A DNA stretch of 64,000 nt. It comes from Trichosporon coremiiforme. Lineage: Eukaryota; Basidiomycota; Tremellomycetes; Trichosporonales; Trichosporonaceae. The notes beneath the pieces are model-generated. The model saw nothing but the letters and a program-made list of their open reading frames with translations. It had not been told where the DNA came from and made no database searches. The stretch spans positions 434,001 to 498,000 of the forward strand of contig BCJJ01000015.1 in assembly GCA_039545355.1 (NCBI GenBank), read 5' to 3'. Shown piece after piece: positions 46,668-58,200 of this stretch (its first letter is position 1; each line of letters begins with the position of its first letter). The position numbers and the translations under genes are program-made.

Positions 46668-48651
46668 ATGTCTGCCGAGACTGTCAACGGCGCAGCGCCT
46701 GCGCCCGCTGCTAACGGCGCTGTTTCGACCGCCCCCACCGACTCTGCTCCCACCACCACCACCGATGCCGCCGCTGTTCCCGAGGCCACTGCCGCGGCCT
46801 CTACCGAGGCGTCCTCGTCCTCGTCAACGTCCAAGCCCAAACCACTTCCCACCAAGCACAAGAAGCTCTCGGGGTACGACTTCTACCGCGCGATTGGCAG
46901 CCCCAAGTACGTCGTCGCGCCGATGGTGGACCAGTCCGAGCTCGCGTGGCGCCTGCTGTCCAAGTCGCCCTTGCCTCCCGAGATTGCCGGTCCGCCCGAG
47001 TGGATTGACGGTCCCCTTCCCGACGGTCCTGCCGGTCCCTCCCAGCCGAGGAAGTACGCGCGCTACGCCGGTGGCGCGCACCTCACGTACACGCCCATGA
47101 TTCACGCGCGCGTGTTCAGCGAGAGCAGGCAGAACTCGCGCGGAGGCGACCCCCAATTCAACATTACGTGCAACGAGGAGGGCAACCGGAGGACGCTGGC
47201 GGGGATTGAGGGCGGCGATCGTCCCCTGTTCGTGCAGGTCAGTCACCACCCAATGGGCCGGCTGGAAATTTCCGCTACCCCGTGGCACTACACAGAGAGC
47301 AATGCTAATGCCACAGTTCTGCGCCAACGACCCCGACGTCCTGCTGTCGGCCGCGAAAAAGGTCCAGAACCGGTGCGACGCGGTCGATATCAACTTTGGG
47401 TGTCCGCAGGGCATCGCGAAGCGGGGCAAGTACGGCTCCTTCCTGATGGAGGACTGGGACCTGATCGCGCGCCTGATCTCGACTCTGCACGTCAACCTCA
47501 CCGTGCCCGTGACTGCGAAATTCCGCATCTTCCCTGACGTCGAGAAGACAGTGCGCTACGCGCAGATGATGGAGGCGGCGGGCGCACAGATCCTGACGTG
47601 CCACGGGCGCTTGCGTGAGCAGAAGGGCCCCGCCACGGGCCTGGCAGACTGGGACCAGATCAAGGCCGTGAAAGAGGCAGTCAGCGTGCCCGTGTTCGCG
47701 AACGGGAACATTCTCTATGCCGACGACGCACTCCGCTGCATGGAGTACACGGGATGCGACGGCGTCATGTCCGCTGAGGGCAACCTCAACAATCCGGCAC
47801 TTTTCGCGGATCCCAAGAGCCCTAACGCCTATGTTGCCGCGACTGCTTTGGCGCGCAGGTATCTCGACATTGTGGCCAAGCTCGACACGCCGACGGCAGG
47901 GAGCGCAATCAAGGCGCATCTGTTCCATCTCCTGAAGCCCATGCTTGACGAGCACGACGACCTCCGCGTCATCTTTGGCAAGCAGGGCGTCGACGACAAG
48001 ATCGCCTACTACCGCTCTGCGCTGGACGAGGTCGAGAAGCGCTTCCCGCCCGAGCCGGTCACCATGCCCGCCACACCTCTCGAGGAGAACGGCTACCGCA
48101 AGCTCCCTCGTTACATCGCGCAGCCATACATCCGTGCTCAGCCTGTCAGCTCTGAAATCGGCGGCGTCGAGGAGTTCGAGCCCGGAGCCACCCCCGCGGG
48201 ATCTCCGGGTCCCATCGGCGGAAGGGTGCACATCAACACCCCCTGTGTTGGCGAGAAGTGCGGCGGCAACGCGGCCGCCCGATGCCCGACGACGGCTTGT
48301 CTGCTGCACTGTCGCGAGATCCGCGCGGTTGAGAAGGGCATGGACCCCGCCGAGGCGAGGAAGAAGGCGCAGTGCGGCGGTCTCGTCGGGATGGGCTGCG
48401 AGAGCCACGAGGCTAAGCAGGCCGAGCGCTCGAAGCGCAAGAAGGAGAAGCAGGAGAGGTACCACGAGCGCCAGAAGCAGAAGAGGCAGCGCCGCCGGAG
48501 CCGCTCACGAGAGAGGGAGAAGGAGAGGCGGCGCAGCGATGCCGCCGAGGAGGCGGCTATGAACGCCCCGCCTGCCGAGCTCACTCCCGCCGAGCCCGTC
48601 GCCAATGGCACCACCAACGGCGCCGCGAACGGCATCACCACCTCCGCATAA
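46668..48651 (+). CDS. DUS1: tRNA-dihydrouridine(16/17) synthase Dus1
   Basis: Exons 46668-47237 and 47317-48651, 634 residues; the 79-nt intron starts GTCAGT, an uncommon donor here. A flavoenzyme reducing U16/U17 in the tRNA D-loop using FMN and NADPH. The TIM barrel begins YVVAPMVDQSELAWRLL (about residue 78), with TYTPMIHARVF, FVQFCANDPDVLL, AVDINFGCPQGIAKRGKYGSFLM (catalytic Cys), ILTCHGRLREQK, VFANGNI and DGVMSAEGNLNNP, which match Dus1 rather than Dus2-4. The C-terminal part adds CVGEKCGGNAAARCPTTACLLHC, a zinc-binding-like Cys cluster, and a highly basic RRRSRSREREKERRR segment that may bind RNA or act as a nuclear signal. A roughly 65-residue Ala/Thr/Ser-rich leader precedes the enzyme. 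Only 84 bases separate it from the convergent ICE2 stop. Confidence 0.94.
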
Positions 48652-48735
48652 AGTGCGTAGATAGTTTTCAGGATATATTCGTGCATATAGAGCCAGATAG
48701 ATGTCAATACTTTGTATCACTCTCTCTTTCTCTCT

Positions 48736-50091
48736 CTATTCGACCTTCCAGCGGCCGACGGTCGTGTCGCTGTCCTCGTCTGCGTCGAGTAAGAGCTCGA
48801 GGCTCCAGACACTCAGGAACAGCGCAATGTTGACCCATCGCCACCACGTCTGGGATCCTGCGTCGAGCACTGATGTCAGCTACGTCTAATCTCGTAAGCT
48901 CACGAAGCAGGTGCGTGTACACGGCGATCAGGATCGCGCGGCGGTACCCGAGCACGATGGTCGTGATGCGCATGTTCTGGGCGTCAGTTCACATCCTACT
49001 CAAGATAACTCACGGGAGGCTCCTGGCCGAGGCTCTTGCCGTCCCAGAACGAGGGCGCTTCACCGCTGTCATCCCACCCCTTGCGGATGGCGGGGACGAT
49101 GCGCGTCGCCCAGTGCAGGACGCACACGCGGTAGATCAGCGAGAGGAGCAGGTGCGGCGGGAGCGAAAGGGAGACGCTCCACAGGCTGTCAAAGGTCGAG
49201 TGCAGCCCGCGCTGCAGCAGGGCGCTCACGTTTGGTGCCGAGACAGACTTGGGCACGGCCCAGTCGTGCGACAGCCATCCGGTGCCGAACGTGCGGGGCC
49301 TGGGGTCAGCTGGAACAATCTGGCAACGTCAGCTAGACTCACTCCATGGCACACTCAGCCGCGCTCAACCAGGCCGAGTACGCGACGTAGAACAGCACGA
49401 GGGACGTTTCGAGCACGTTGGTGCGGCGGAGGGAGAAGCCGATGAAGGAGAGGAAGAAGACTGCGGCGAGCGCAGCGCCGAGGAGGAAGGCCGGGAACGG
49501 CGTCGTCGGGAACGCCCACACGACGAGGTACAGGCCCGCGCAGTAGACCAGGCTCGCGACGAGGAGACCGACGAGGGCGCGCCACTCGAGGCCCTCCTCC
49601 TTCTCGTCATCGTCGGCCCAGCCCTTACCGACGCGGCCGACGACCTGGATCACGAGCAGCGTGCAGATGCCCTCGATCAGGGTGAAGACGGGCGAGACCC
49701 AGCGCAAGGTCGACGCATACAGGTAGGGCAGGACGTTGACGAGCGCATGGCCGATGGTGCTCCCTGACGCGGGCGGGTAGAGGTAGTAGTACAGCGTGGT
49801 CAGGACGCAGGCGCCGCTGATGAACGCGCTGAGCACTGAGAGGATCGTGATGAGCGGCGCCGCGAGTGTGTTCTTGCACAGCAGCCGCAGTGTCGAGTAC
49901 GCAAAGTGGTGCAGCGTGAAGAGCAGCGAGAGCAGGAGGAACGACGGCGGGCCTGGGACATCAGTCAAGCAAACGACACGAGTGCGATTGGCTCCAAACT
50001 CACCGAGCAGGTCGAGCGCCATGGGCAGGAAGAGGAAGACCTGCGCGAACGTCGCCATGCCCCCGAGCCAGGAGAGGAGGTTGGCCAGCAT
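48736..50091 (-). CDS. ICE2: Ice2-family ER membrane protein
   Basis: Exons complement(join(48736..48869,48904..48976,49014..49299,49343..49952,50004..50091)), 396 residues. A polytopic membrane protein with eight or more hydrophobic segments (for example ATFAQVFLFLPMALDLLG, PPSFLLLSLLFTLHHFAY, LLVASLVYCAGLYLVVWAF and a C-terminal WVNIALFLSVWSLELLL). The family pattern (PPSFLLLSLLFTLH, RRTNVLETSLVLFYVAYSAWL, YRRAILIAVYTHLL) is fungal Ice2, which in yeast controls cortical ER inheritance and phospholipid synthesis by inhibiting the Spo7-Nem1 phosphatase upstream of lipin. The acidic tail DADEDSDTT may be cytosolic. Exon phases all close. Divergent to the PTC5 gene over 250 bases. Confidence 0.9.
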
Positions 50092-50341
50092 GGCGAAGGG
50101 CGACGTTGCGGAAAGGGAGGGTGGAAAGGAAGGTGTTGAGAAGACGAAGAAGTCCTGGGGCCGGATAGTGTTCCAAGTTTCGGGTTTGTTGACGCAACCG
50201 CGTGTAGATTCACTCACTCGTCACTCGTCACCCGACCCTCAATCCCCACAGCGTTATTTGTGCTTTTCGCTGAACCCTCTTTGTCTCCTTCCATCCTTCC
50301 TCAATCAAACCACTCCGTCTACCTACGTGGGGACCATCACC
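50092..50341. promoter_or_regulatory. Short divergent promoter ICE2 / PTC5
   Basis: 250 bases. Pyrimidine-rich leader towards PTC5 ending caccATGctc. No CACGTG here, unlike the other divergent promoters. Confidence 0.45.
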
Positions 50342-52153
50342 ATGCTCACCCGCCTTCGCCCTCTGAGGAGCGCGCTCGCCCGCGCTCCGCTGCGTGCCGG
50401 TGCCGCCGGCCTCGGAATGTCTAACGCGACTACGGCTACCACGGCCCGGATCGTCCAGCGCCGCCTCGCCAGCAGTTCCGGGTACAGCGGCCCGTCGACC
50501 CAGAGCGAGATCACGCCCGACACCAAGAAGCGCAACGCGATCATCGCGACCATCCTCCTCGCCGCGGCCGGCGGCGTTTGGTACTGGGAGACCAAGACGC
50601 TGTTCGAGCAGGCCGAGCCCGACCTGCAGGTCTCGTACGGCTCGGGTAGCCGGCGCCAGACCGTGTCGTTCAAGCGCAAGAGCGTCGCCGAGGCCAATGC
50701 GATGCTCAAGGAGCATGAGGAGACGCGCGACATCGAGCGCCCCGGCAACCCCGTCGCGCGCCTCGACACCAACTACGTCGCGTCCAACGAGCCCATCGAG
50801 GACCGCTCCGCCGCCGATGTCGTTCCCCGCGGCCAGCCCAAGGGCAACTGGTGGGGAAGCGCCGCGCCCGCCGACGCCGCGAACAAGCCCGGCAAGCGCG
50901 ACCTCGTGTTCGTCTCTGTCATTGACGGCCACGCCGGCGACGCCACGTCCCAGCTCCTAAGCAAGACTCTTCACCCCACGCTCACCATCGCGCTCGCCGG
51001 CCTCCAGTCTGGCGTCATCCGCGGCCATTCCTTCTGGCACAAGGCCTACGACTGGGTCACCTTCAGCAAGGCGTGGACCCCTCCTCACGTAGCCGACGCG
51101 CTCAAGCGCGCCTTCGTCACCCTCGACGACAACATCTGCTACGGCGCGTCCCGCATGCTCCCGACCCTTAACCGTGACGACCCCGCGCAAATGGCCAAAT
51201 TCCTCGTCCTCGCCGAGCCCGCCGCCTCGGGTGCCGTTGTCGGCACTGCCGTCGTTGACGCCGAGAACGACGACCTCTACGTCGCCGTCACCGGCGACTG
51301 CCGTGCCGTCGCTGGCTGGCAGGCGCCTGACGGATCATGGCGCGCCGACACCCTGTCGGAGGACCAGATGGGCGACAACCCGAAGGAGGTTGCCCGGTAA
51401 GCTGTTCCACAGTTGACCTCAAGCTAACAGCAGTATGCGCTCTGAGCACCCCGCCCACGAGGCCGACACTGTCATCCGCCACGGCCGTGTCCAGGGTGGT
51501 CTTCAGCCGACGCGTGCGTTCGGTGACGCCGTCTACAAGTGGACGACGAAGGAGGGCGAGCAGATCGCGGACGGCATGCGCGCCGCCGGCCAGCCTAAGA
51601 CGCGCAACATTCGGCCGTGGAACTTTACCCCTCCCTACGTGACCGCGCGCCCGGAGGTGACCCACCGCCAGCTCATCAACAGCAATGGCGAGAAGATGCG
51701 CTTCGTCATCCTTGCGACTGACGGATGTGAGTTGACATTGCTGAGTAGCGAACTGACAAGCAGTATGGGACCGCCTGACGTCGGAGGAGGCGGCTGCGCT
51801 CGTTGCCTCATTCATGACGCAGCCCAAGCGTGACGACGTCCCTAAGACGGAGCTCCCCAAGGAGCTCAAGCTGACGACGACCGAGCCCCGACCATTCCCC
51901 GTCCAGCCGCTGCCTGGGACAGCGGACCGCGCGAGCGGCGAGTGGGCATTCGAGGGAGACGACAACGCCGCGACCCACCTCATCCGCAACGCCTTTGGCG
52001 GCAGCGACCGCAAGGAGCGCTCCGAGCTCCTCAGTCTGCACGGAAAGGCGTCCCGATACTTCCGTGACGATGTCACTGTTTCGTGAGTAGCTGAACGCGA
52101 CGCGAGCTTTCAGCTGACGTTTCAGGGTCCTCTTCTTCAACGACGACGAGTAG
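50342..52153 (+). CDS. PTC5: Mitochondrial PP2C phosphatase Ptc5 (PDH phosphatase)
   Basis: Exons 50342-51396, 51434-51726, 51764-52082 and 52126-52153, 564 residues; the last exon is 28 nt. A PPM/PP2C metal-dependent phosphatase. The first 40 residues are Arg/Ala-rich (MLTRLRPLRSALARAPLR), a matrix presequence, followed by a likely inner-membrane span (AIIATILLAAAGGVWYW) near 60-78. Catalytic motifs: VIDGHAG, YVAVTGDCRAVAG, QPTRAFGD, VILATDGLWDRLT and the C-terminal YFRDDVTVSVLFFND, all typical of fungal Ptc5, which dephosphorylates and activates the pyruvate dehydrogenase E1-alpha subunit. The usual DGHGG is DGHAG here, a tolerated variant in this subgroup. Function inferred by orthology. 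Confidence 0.92.
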
Positions 52154-52443
52154 GTCGGCGTCGGCGTCAGTTTAAGTCCATAGCATCTAGATACCCCGCA
52201 TCGAGCATGACATGCATGGTCCTTCTTCGGAACATCATCCGTCGTCGGTGGTCCGCTGACGCGAAGCGACTTTAGCCGGTCCTGTGTCAGTCACGTGCCC
52301 CAGTGTGCCACGCGACAATCACGGACTAGGCGTCATCCGACCATCGCTGCGTCGACACCCACTCGCGCGTTATCCCTCTCGAGAATTCCGCACACACAAT
52401 CGGAATCTTCCATAGAACCAGCACTCCAGCCGCACACACCCGC
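52154..52443. promoter_or_regulatory. Upstream region of SWA2
   Basis: 290 bases between tandem plus-strand genes. CACGTG at 52292-52297. Confidence 0.5.
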
Positions 52444-55286
52444 ATGGACGATCTCCTCGACCTCAGCTGGTCCGACAAGCCGGCGTCCGGCTCTGGCTCC
52501 GGCACTGGTTCGGCCGGGTCGAGACCGCAGTCTGGCGCTGGCGCATTCGACTTCCTCTCGAAACCGGCGAACCCGAGTGCGCCGAACTACTCTGGGCGGT
52601 CGACGCCGCTCGTCCCGAGTCCGCGGCCGGGGAGTACGGCCGGCGCACAAGGGAGAATCGGTACGAACGGCACTTCGACGCCAGCCATGGGCTCGGGCCA
52701 GCGCACGCCTTTGTCTGCTGGAGGCAGTGCGCCCAAGCCCGCGATCGGCGGTGACGCCTTCAGCGATCTCCTGAGTGGATCTAGCAGTCCCGCGTCGTCA
52801 GGCAAGAACATGAGCATGGCGGAGCGCGCGGCCAAGCTCGCGGCCGAGAAGGCGGAGAAGGAGCGGCGCGAACGGGAACAGTGGGGCGGCTTCCTCGACG
52901 GCTTCGATGCGCCCAAGCCTGCGAGCCCGACTCCGGCGAAGCCTTCGAGTCCTGCGCCCTCCCAGCCGATGCTTGCGCCGAAGCCCCAGCCCGCCGTCGC
53001 CCGCACCGCCTCACCTCTTTCGGCGAGAGTGTCGCCGTCGCCTAGCTCCACGACCTCAGCACCCAAGCCCGGCTCGTTCTGGGACTCGGACATGGCCAAG
53101 TCCATCACGCCCGCCAATGACAAACACGACGATCTCGACGACTTCCTCGGCGGTAGCTCGAAGCCGGCTCAGGTTAAGCCGACTGGTGGCGACCTCCTTG
53201 GGGGTACCTCGGGTAGAGGTGGCTCAGAGCCGTCTGGACCATCTGACCCCTGGGACTTTGATGCGCTCGCGGCATCTGTCCCGTCTTCCTCGGACAAGCC
53301 GCAGGGGAGGAGTAACGACCGGCCATCAGACTTTGACTATGGCAACGACTTTGCCGAGGATGATGATGATCTCCTCGGTGGTCTTGGAAGTGGTCCAGCG
53401 GTAGGTTTGCTGTGCACGTCTCCGACTGACATCCAGCGGGGTGAGTCTCGCCGGGAAGCACCGTCTCGGGAAGGCGCCTCGTCTCCTCCGCCCCACATCG
53501 TCGGCCAGATTGTGGAGATGGGCTTCTCGCCTGCCCAGGCTCGCGCTGCTCTGGCTGCTACGCCGACAGGTTTGGACGTCCAGGCTGCCATTGAGTCTCT
53601 CGTTGGAGGCAGTGGTGGCGGCGGTGGCCGAGACGACGAGCTGGAGATGGACGATGAGCGTGTTGCCCGCGAGATGCAGGCGCGTGAGGAGCGTGAAGCG
53701 GAGCGACGGGCACGGCATGCGGCTCGCCGCGCTGGACCTTCCCGCGACTCGGTGCGCCGGCAACCTCAGCAGACGGACGAGCATCGCGACCAGCGTGATC
53801 AGGCAGCGGACCAGGCCGAGCGCCTCATGGCGCAGGCGTCGGAGATTGGCTCCAACATGCTGTTCAAGGCGACGAGCCTCTGGAACACGGGCAAGGAGCG
53901 TGCGATGAAGGCGTACGAGGAGCAGAAGAAGGCGTACGAGGAGCAGCAGGCTGCGAAGCGGCGTCCAGTCGACGGACGGCCGCGCTGGATGGTCGAGGCG
54001 GAGGAGGCGCAGCGTGCGGAGGCAAGCGGCCCCAGTGATCAGCAGGAGATGTCCGGCGGAGGGTTCCAGGACTCGGACGACGAGGCGGAGCTGCGGCGTA
54101 CACAGCGACCCGAGCAGCCCGCTCAGTCTGCGAGTCGACCCAAGCCGGCGCCGCAGCCGAGTCTCACGGCTAGGGAACGGGCGGACCTGCTGTTCACTGA
54201 GGAGCCGAAGCGTGCATACGTTTCGCCGAACCGGCGGCCCAAGGGACGCGGCGCCGTGGCGGCGCCACCTGCGTCGTCGCGATCGTCCACCCCTGCGACA
54301 CCCGCAGCACCTCCACCTGCGCGCCAGCTCGTGCCCGCGAGCGAGGCGCAGACTTCCGCCGCGGCGCAGCACAAGGCCAAGGGTAACGAGCACTTCAAGC
54401 TCGGCCGGTTCACGGAGGCCGAGGTGGCGTACTCTGCCGCGATCGCGGCGCTGCCGGCGGGACACATCCAGCTCGTGCCGCTTCACAACAACCGCGCTGC
54501 GACGTGGCTCAAGCTCGGCGAGTCGACTAAGGCTGTCCAGGACTGTGCGGTCGTCATCGAGCTCGTTGGCCCCAAGTACCACCCGAGCAGGGAAGCGCCG
54601 CTGCCGGCAGACTGCGACGTGAAGCTCGGCGATGCGCTGGTGAAGGCAACCTCGAAGCGCGCGCAGGCACACGAGATGGGCGAGAAGTGGCGCCAGGCGC
54701 TGGAAGACTGGGAGCGCGTGCTGGGCTACGACGTCGCGCTTGGCGGGCAGGGCAGCAAAGCGCAAGCGAGCGAGGGCATCAAGCGTGCCAAGGCCATGCT
54801 GGACCCGACGCCGAAGGCGACGCCCAAGCCCTCGAAGCCTTCGACGCCGCGGCCGCCCTCGCGCCCCGCAGATGTGGGCAAGTCCGCAGCCGTCGCGGAG
54901 CTCCGCAAGGCTGCCCAGCAGCAGGAGAAGGAGGACGAGGCGCGCCTCGCGGTGAAAGACGCAGTGGACGCGAAGCTCGATGCCTGGCGCAAGGGCAAGG
55001 AAACCAACCTTCGCGCTCTGCTTTCGAGCCTCCAGCTCGTGCTCTGGGAACCCGTCCTGCTCAAGGTCGGCATGCACGAGCTCGTCACCGACAAGCAGGT
55101 CAAGATCAAGTACATGAAGGTCATTGCCCGCTTGCACCCGGACAAGCTGGCCGGTATGAACACAACGCCGGAACAGAGCTTGCTCGCGAATGGCGTGTTT
55201 GGCCAGCTCAGTGAGGCGTAAGTACCCCCTTTGTTAGTTATCAGCATCGCTAACAGTGCCACAGTTGGGCCGCGTTCAACCAGTAA
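52444..55286 (+). CDS. SWA2: Auxilin/Swa2, clathrin-uncoating J-protein
   Basis: Exons 52444-53400, 53437-55217 and 55265-55286, 919 residues. The co-chaperone recruits Hsp70 to clathrin coats for uncoating. Order: a disordered Pro/Ser region with acidic DLL-type clathrin-binding motifs (DDLLDLSW, DDFLGG, DDDLLGG); a UBA domain near 335-380 (IVGQIVEMGFSPAQARAAL); a charged helical stretch; a TPR domain near 625-760 (AAQHKAKGNEHFKLGRF, LHNNRAATWLKLGES); and a C-terminal J domain near 845-919 with the RLHPDKL (HPD) motif and end AWAAFNQ. UBA plus TPR plus J is the Swa2 architecture; animal auxilins lack UBA and TPR. The 36-nt intron 53401-53436 is a multiple of three without a stop, so it can be read through. 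The last gene before the composition change. Confidence 0.94.
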
Positions 55287-58200
55287 TCCGCTGCCACATT
55301 CGCTCTCAGTGGTGCTCAGTGAAGCGTGAATTCTCGCTGCGCTGTGACGAGGTCAGCTAACAGTACAGGTAGGCGACTGAAGCCGAGTAGAACCACACAT
55401 GTGAAGCCTCTTGCCTTCCAACGATTCCATTCCAGGGGTGAGCCCACTGAAGACTGGAATCACGGGACAGTGTGAAGTGGCCGAGAACCGCTCCGCGTTC
55501 CTTTTATCGCGGCATGAGAGACGGACATTCCGAGGTCGGATCGCCCATACAGATGTCCGCTTGATGCCCGCTCGATGCCCGTTCATTGCAGCGATCGTGA
55601 TCGCCGCTTACTCCGAATACGTGGCATGCGTGGCCGGAACAACACATCATGTTAAAATAGATTACATCATGTTAGAATAGATGCATAGTTATGCGGGATG
55701 CGTCCCTTAGCACTGATGGCACTGATGCCTAAGTGCTCACCGGCGAGTGTTGGCGAGACTTCCGCTGCCCCGTGTGTATGGAGAGGAAACGTCCCCGTGA
55801 ATACATCGTGAGGGAGTGACAGTTGAACCGTGTGGCAGGCGCCGCACCTGTATTCCGCGAGCCGATCCATCAGTACTCCGTGTCTATTCCGGACGAGATG
55901 ACCGCTCTCCGCTGCCCATTCTCGTACAAGTGGTACAGGTCATGCAGGCGGCGCACACCGCCAGCTGCGGGAGCTCGGCAACTGCATGATCGAGAGCATG
56001 ATCGATTCCAGTCACCGATTAGAGTGGGTCGGAGGGCTGGAACGGTACTAGACAGCGGCATGCGTCGGTCAGCATCGGCAGACTCGACGAGTGCAGATGA
56101 GGGTCCGACGAGGATCGGTGACCCCCCCCCAATTCCTTTGTGTCACTCGGTGACCAAAGTTAGGAAAGCGATGTCGTGGGCACTGTCTCTAGATGAACTG
56201 GTCAGAGGAACTGGAATAGCATCAGCAATACTTCATCAGTAGATCTGAGCTCACTGATGGCACCTGACCTCGTCGTCAGCAACCAAAAGACGAGTCCAAT
56301 GGAAGTCGAAGAGCGCATGACAGAGACAGGCGCGACCCTCGATCCGTCGGAACTCACAGCCTGGGACGCTCCTATCCGACGCTTGCTCACTGCTGACTGC
56401 ACAATGTCTCGCTACGCTCGCTGTCCACTCCCTACTGCCTAGCGTGAAGTAAGCCGGCGGCGACGGCGTCTGCTCGCGACAGCCGGTCCGGTCATGGGTA
56501 CGTGGGCACTTGGGTACTTTGATAGCCACGAGCGACATTGCGGGTATCCGCCTCGCTTAGCTAGTGTCATCGCGTTTCGGTAGGTTCGACGTCTTCCTGC
56601 AAGACCGAGCACCACGGTAGCCCCTTTGGATCGTTCGGAGCTTCGAAGAACAGTGGGTCATTGCGCCAATTCCACCCCGCCCTGCAGGCGCGCACATCGT
56701 CGGCCTGCAGTCCTCGGTGAGCAGACAGATCGGACCATTCCTGTCATCCGATTCCAGGACTTCATTCCAGCGAGGGTTAGCGAAGGATCGTGGCGACAAA
56801 TCCCACCATCCGCTCATCTGTAACGCTGCGAAACGGTCTAATGCAGTTAGCTCGGATCCTTGATGACTGCAGGTGAGTAATTAGCCGTCAGTTTCGGGAT
56901 GTCCGGAGGGTATACACGAAAGGAAAGAAAGTAAGTGTAGGGAGATACAAGGAAATGCATTATTCCGGCGTAGTTGCAAGGGGCCGCAATATGGCGGCGT
57001 TGTGCAGTTTCGGTTACCTCTTCTGTGGCCGAGTTCTGGATGCTTCGGCGCCTTCGCCCAGGGTCATGCGCGTGCGCGCGATGTGCACCGCGAGTGATCG
57101 AAGGATCGCCGAGCTGCAGCCGTGGACCTCGCACCGTTAGCTGCGCGTCGGCGCCGCTACGACCGTTCGCCCCGCTGGCGCCGTTGGTGCCGTTGGGCCG
57201 GGTCCGTGGCGCCTCACCGCCAAACAAGACTCAGTTTCTCCGATGTTTGTCCGAATGGTCTGTAATCGGACGAGTCGGCGCCGCACTAGCCTACGGAGAG
57301 ACAATAATGCCAGATCCCTGCGGCCGCCGCCATGCGCAGCAAGTGCGGCTGACGCCTCGCGCAGGTACTTCACAGGTCCGCCCGAGTTTTCCTTAGTCGA
57401 GCAACCATCACTCGCTGGGTTGAACCATGGCCCAGGCGTCTTACCAGGGCTACAGATGATCGCCGAACGGACATACCCCCTGCACTATTGCTGCGTTGGG
57501 ACGCCCCCGAGCCCGGTGGCTTCCGTTCTGTGACCGTGGAGGGTGATGGGGCAGTCACTTCCGCGTACTAGTGAGCTGGTGTTTCGCTCCCTGCCTCGGC
57601 CTTGCCGATGTATTGCGTGTGAAGGCACTTAGAGTGCTCTTCATTTCCAACAGTTCCAGACGGGCACTGGGGTATGGTAACAACGTGTCTTGAGGATGAA
57701 CGCCAACAAGATATAATGCGGCTGCAGTCTCGCACACACCGTAGCTCCATTAAGTTTGCCACTGCATCCCTTGGCGCTCATGCGGCAAGAGACCTTTACT
57801 TGTTTTCCAATGTTACGGTCCGCGCCGTCACATATCTACGAATGCGGTCCCGAGCGACAATGTTAAAATGCTAGCGTTTCTCCTGTGCCCGTCGGTCTTC
57901 CCAGCTTACTCTTCGTCGATAGCTCAGCTCTGTCCTACAGCTTTTCCATGCAGCTGACACGCAGAACAGAGGCTAGTCGTCGGTGACAGCGTAGCTTCGC
58001 GCTTGCTCTCGACGATCGGAGTCAACTAGACGGAATGGTCGCTTCGGGTTTCGGGTCCCGCACTGCGGTCTCGGACTATGTAGCGCGGCCACCGACAAGG
58101 CGGTGCATAGTTCACTCCACAAGTTCTACCGTACGATGGTCTCCACTGCAGGGCTGCTAGAGACAACAGCAGGATGGTGATTGAACGATTGCCACTGACA

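Noticed and set aside
47305..48465. 386-codon minus-strand open frame
   Set aside because: Antisense to DUS1; no motif, and the sense frame is clearly an enzyme.
53326..55137. 603-codon minus-strand open frame
   Set aside because: Antisense to the auxilin coding region, caused by strong third-position GC; Leu/Arg-rich with no domain, while the sense strand has UBA, TPR and J domains.
56847..57396. Locally GC-rich patch with a possible coding relic (NGTNGASGANG on the minus strand)
   Set aside because: Short low-complexity open frames on both strands, no splice signals; cannot be distinguished from chance.
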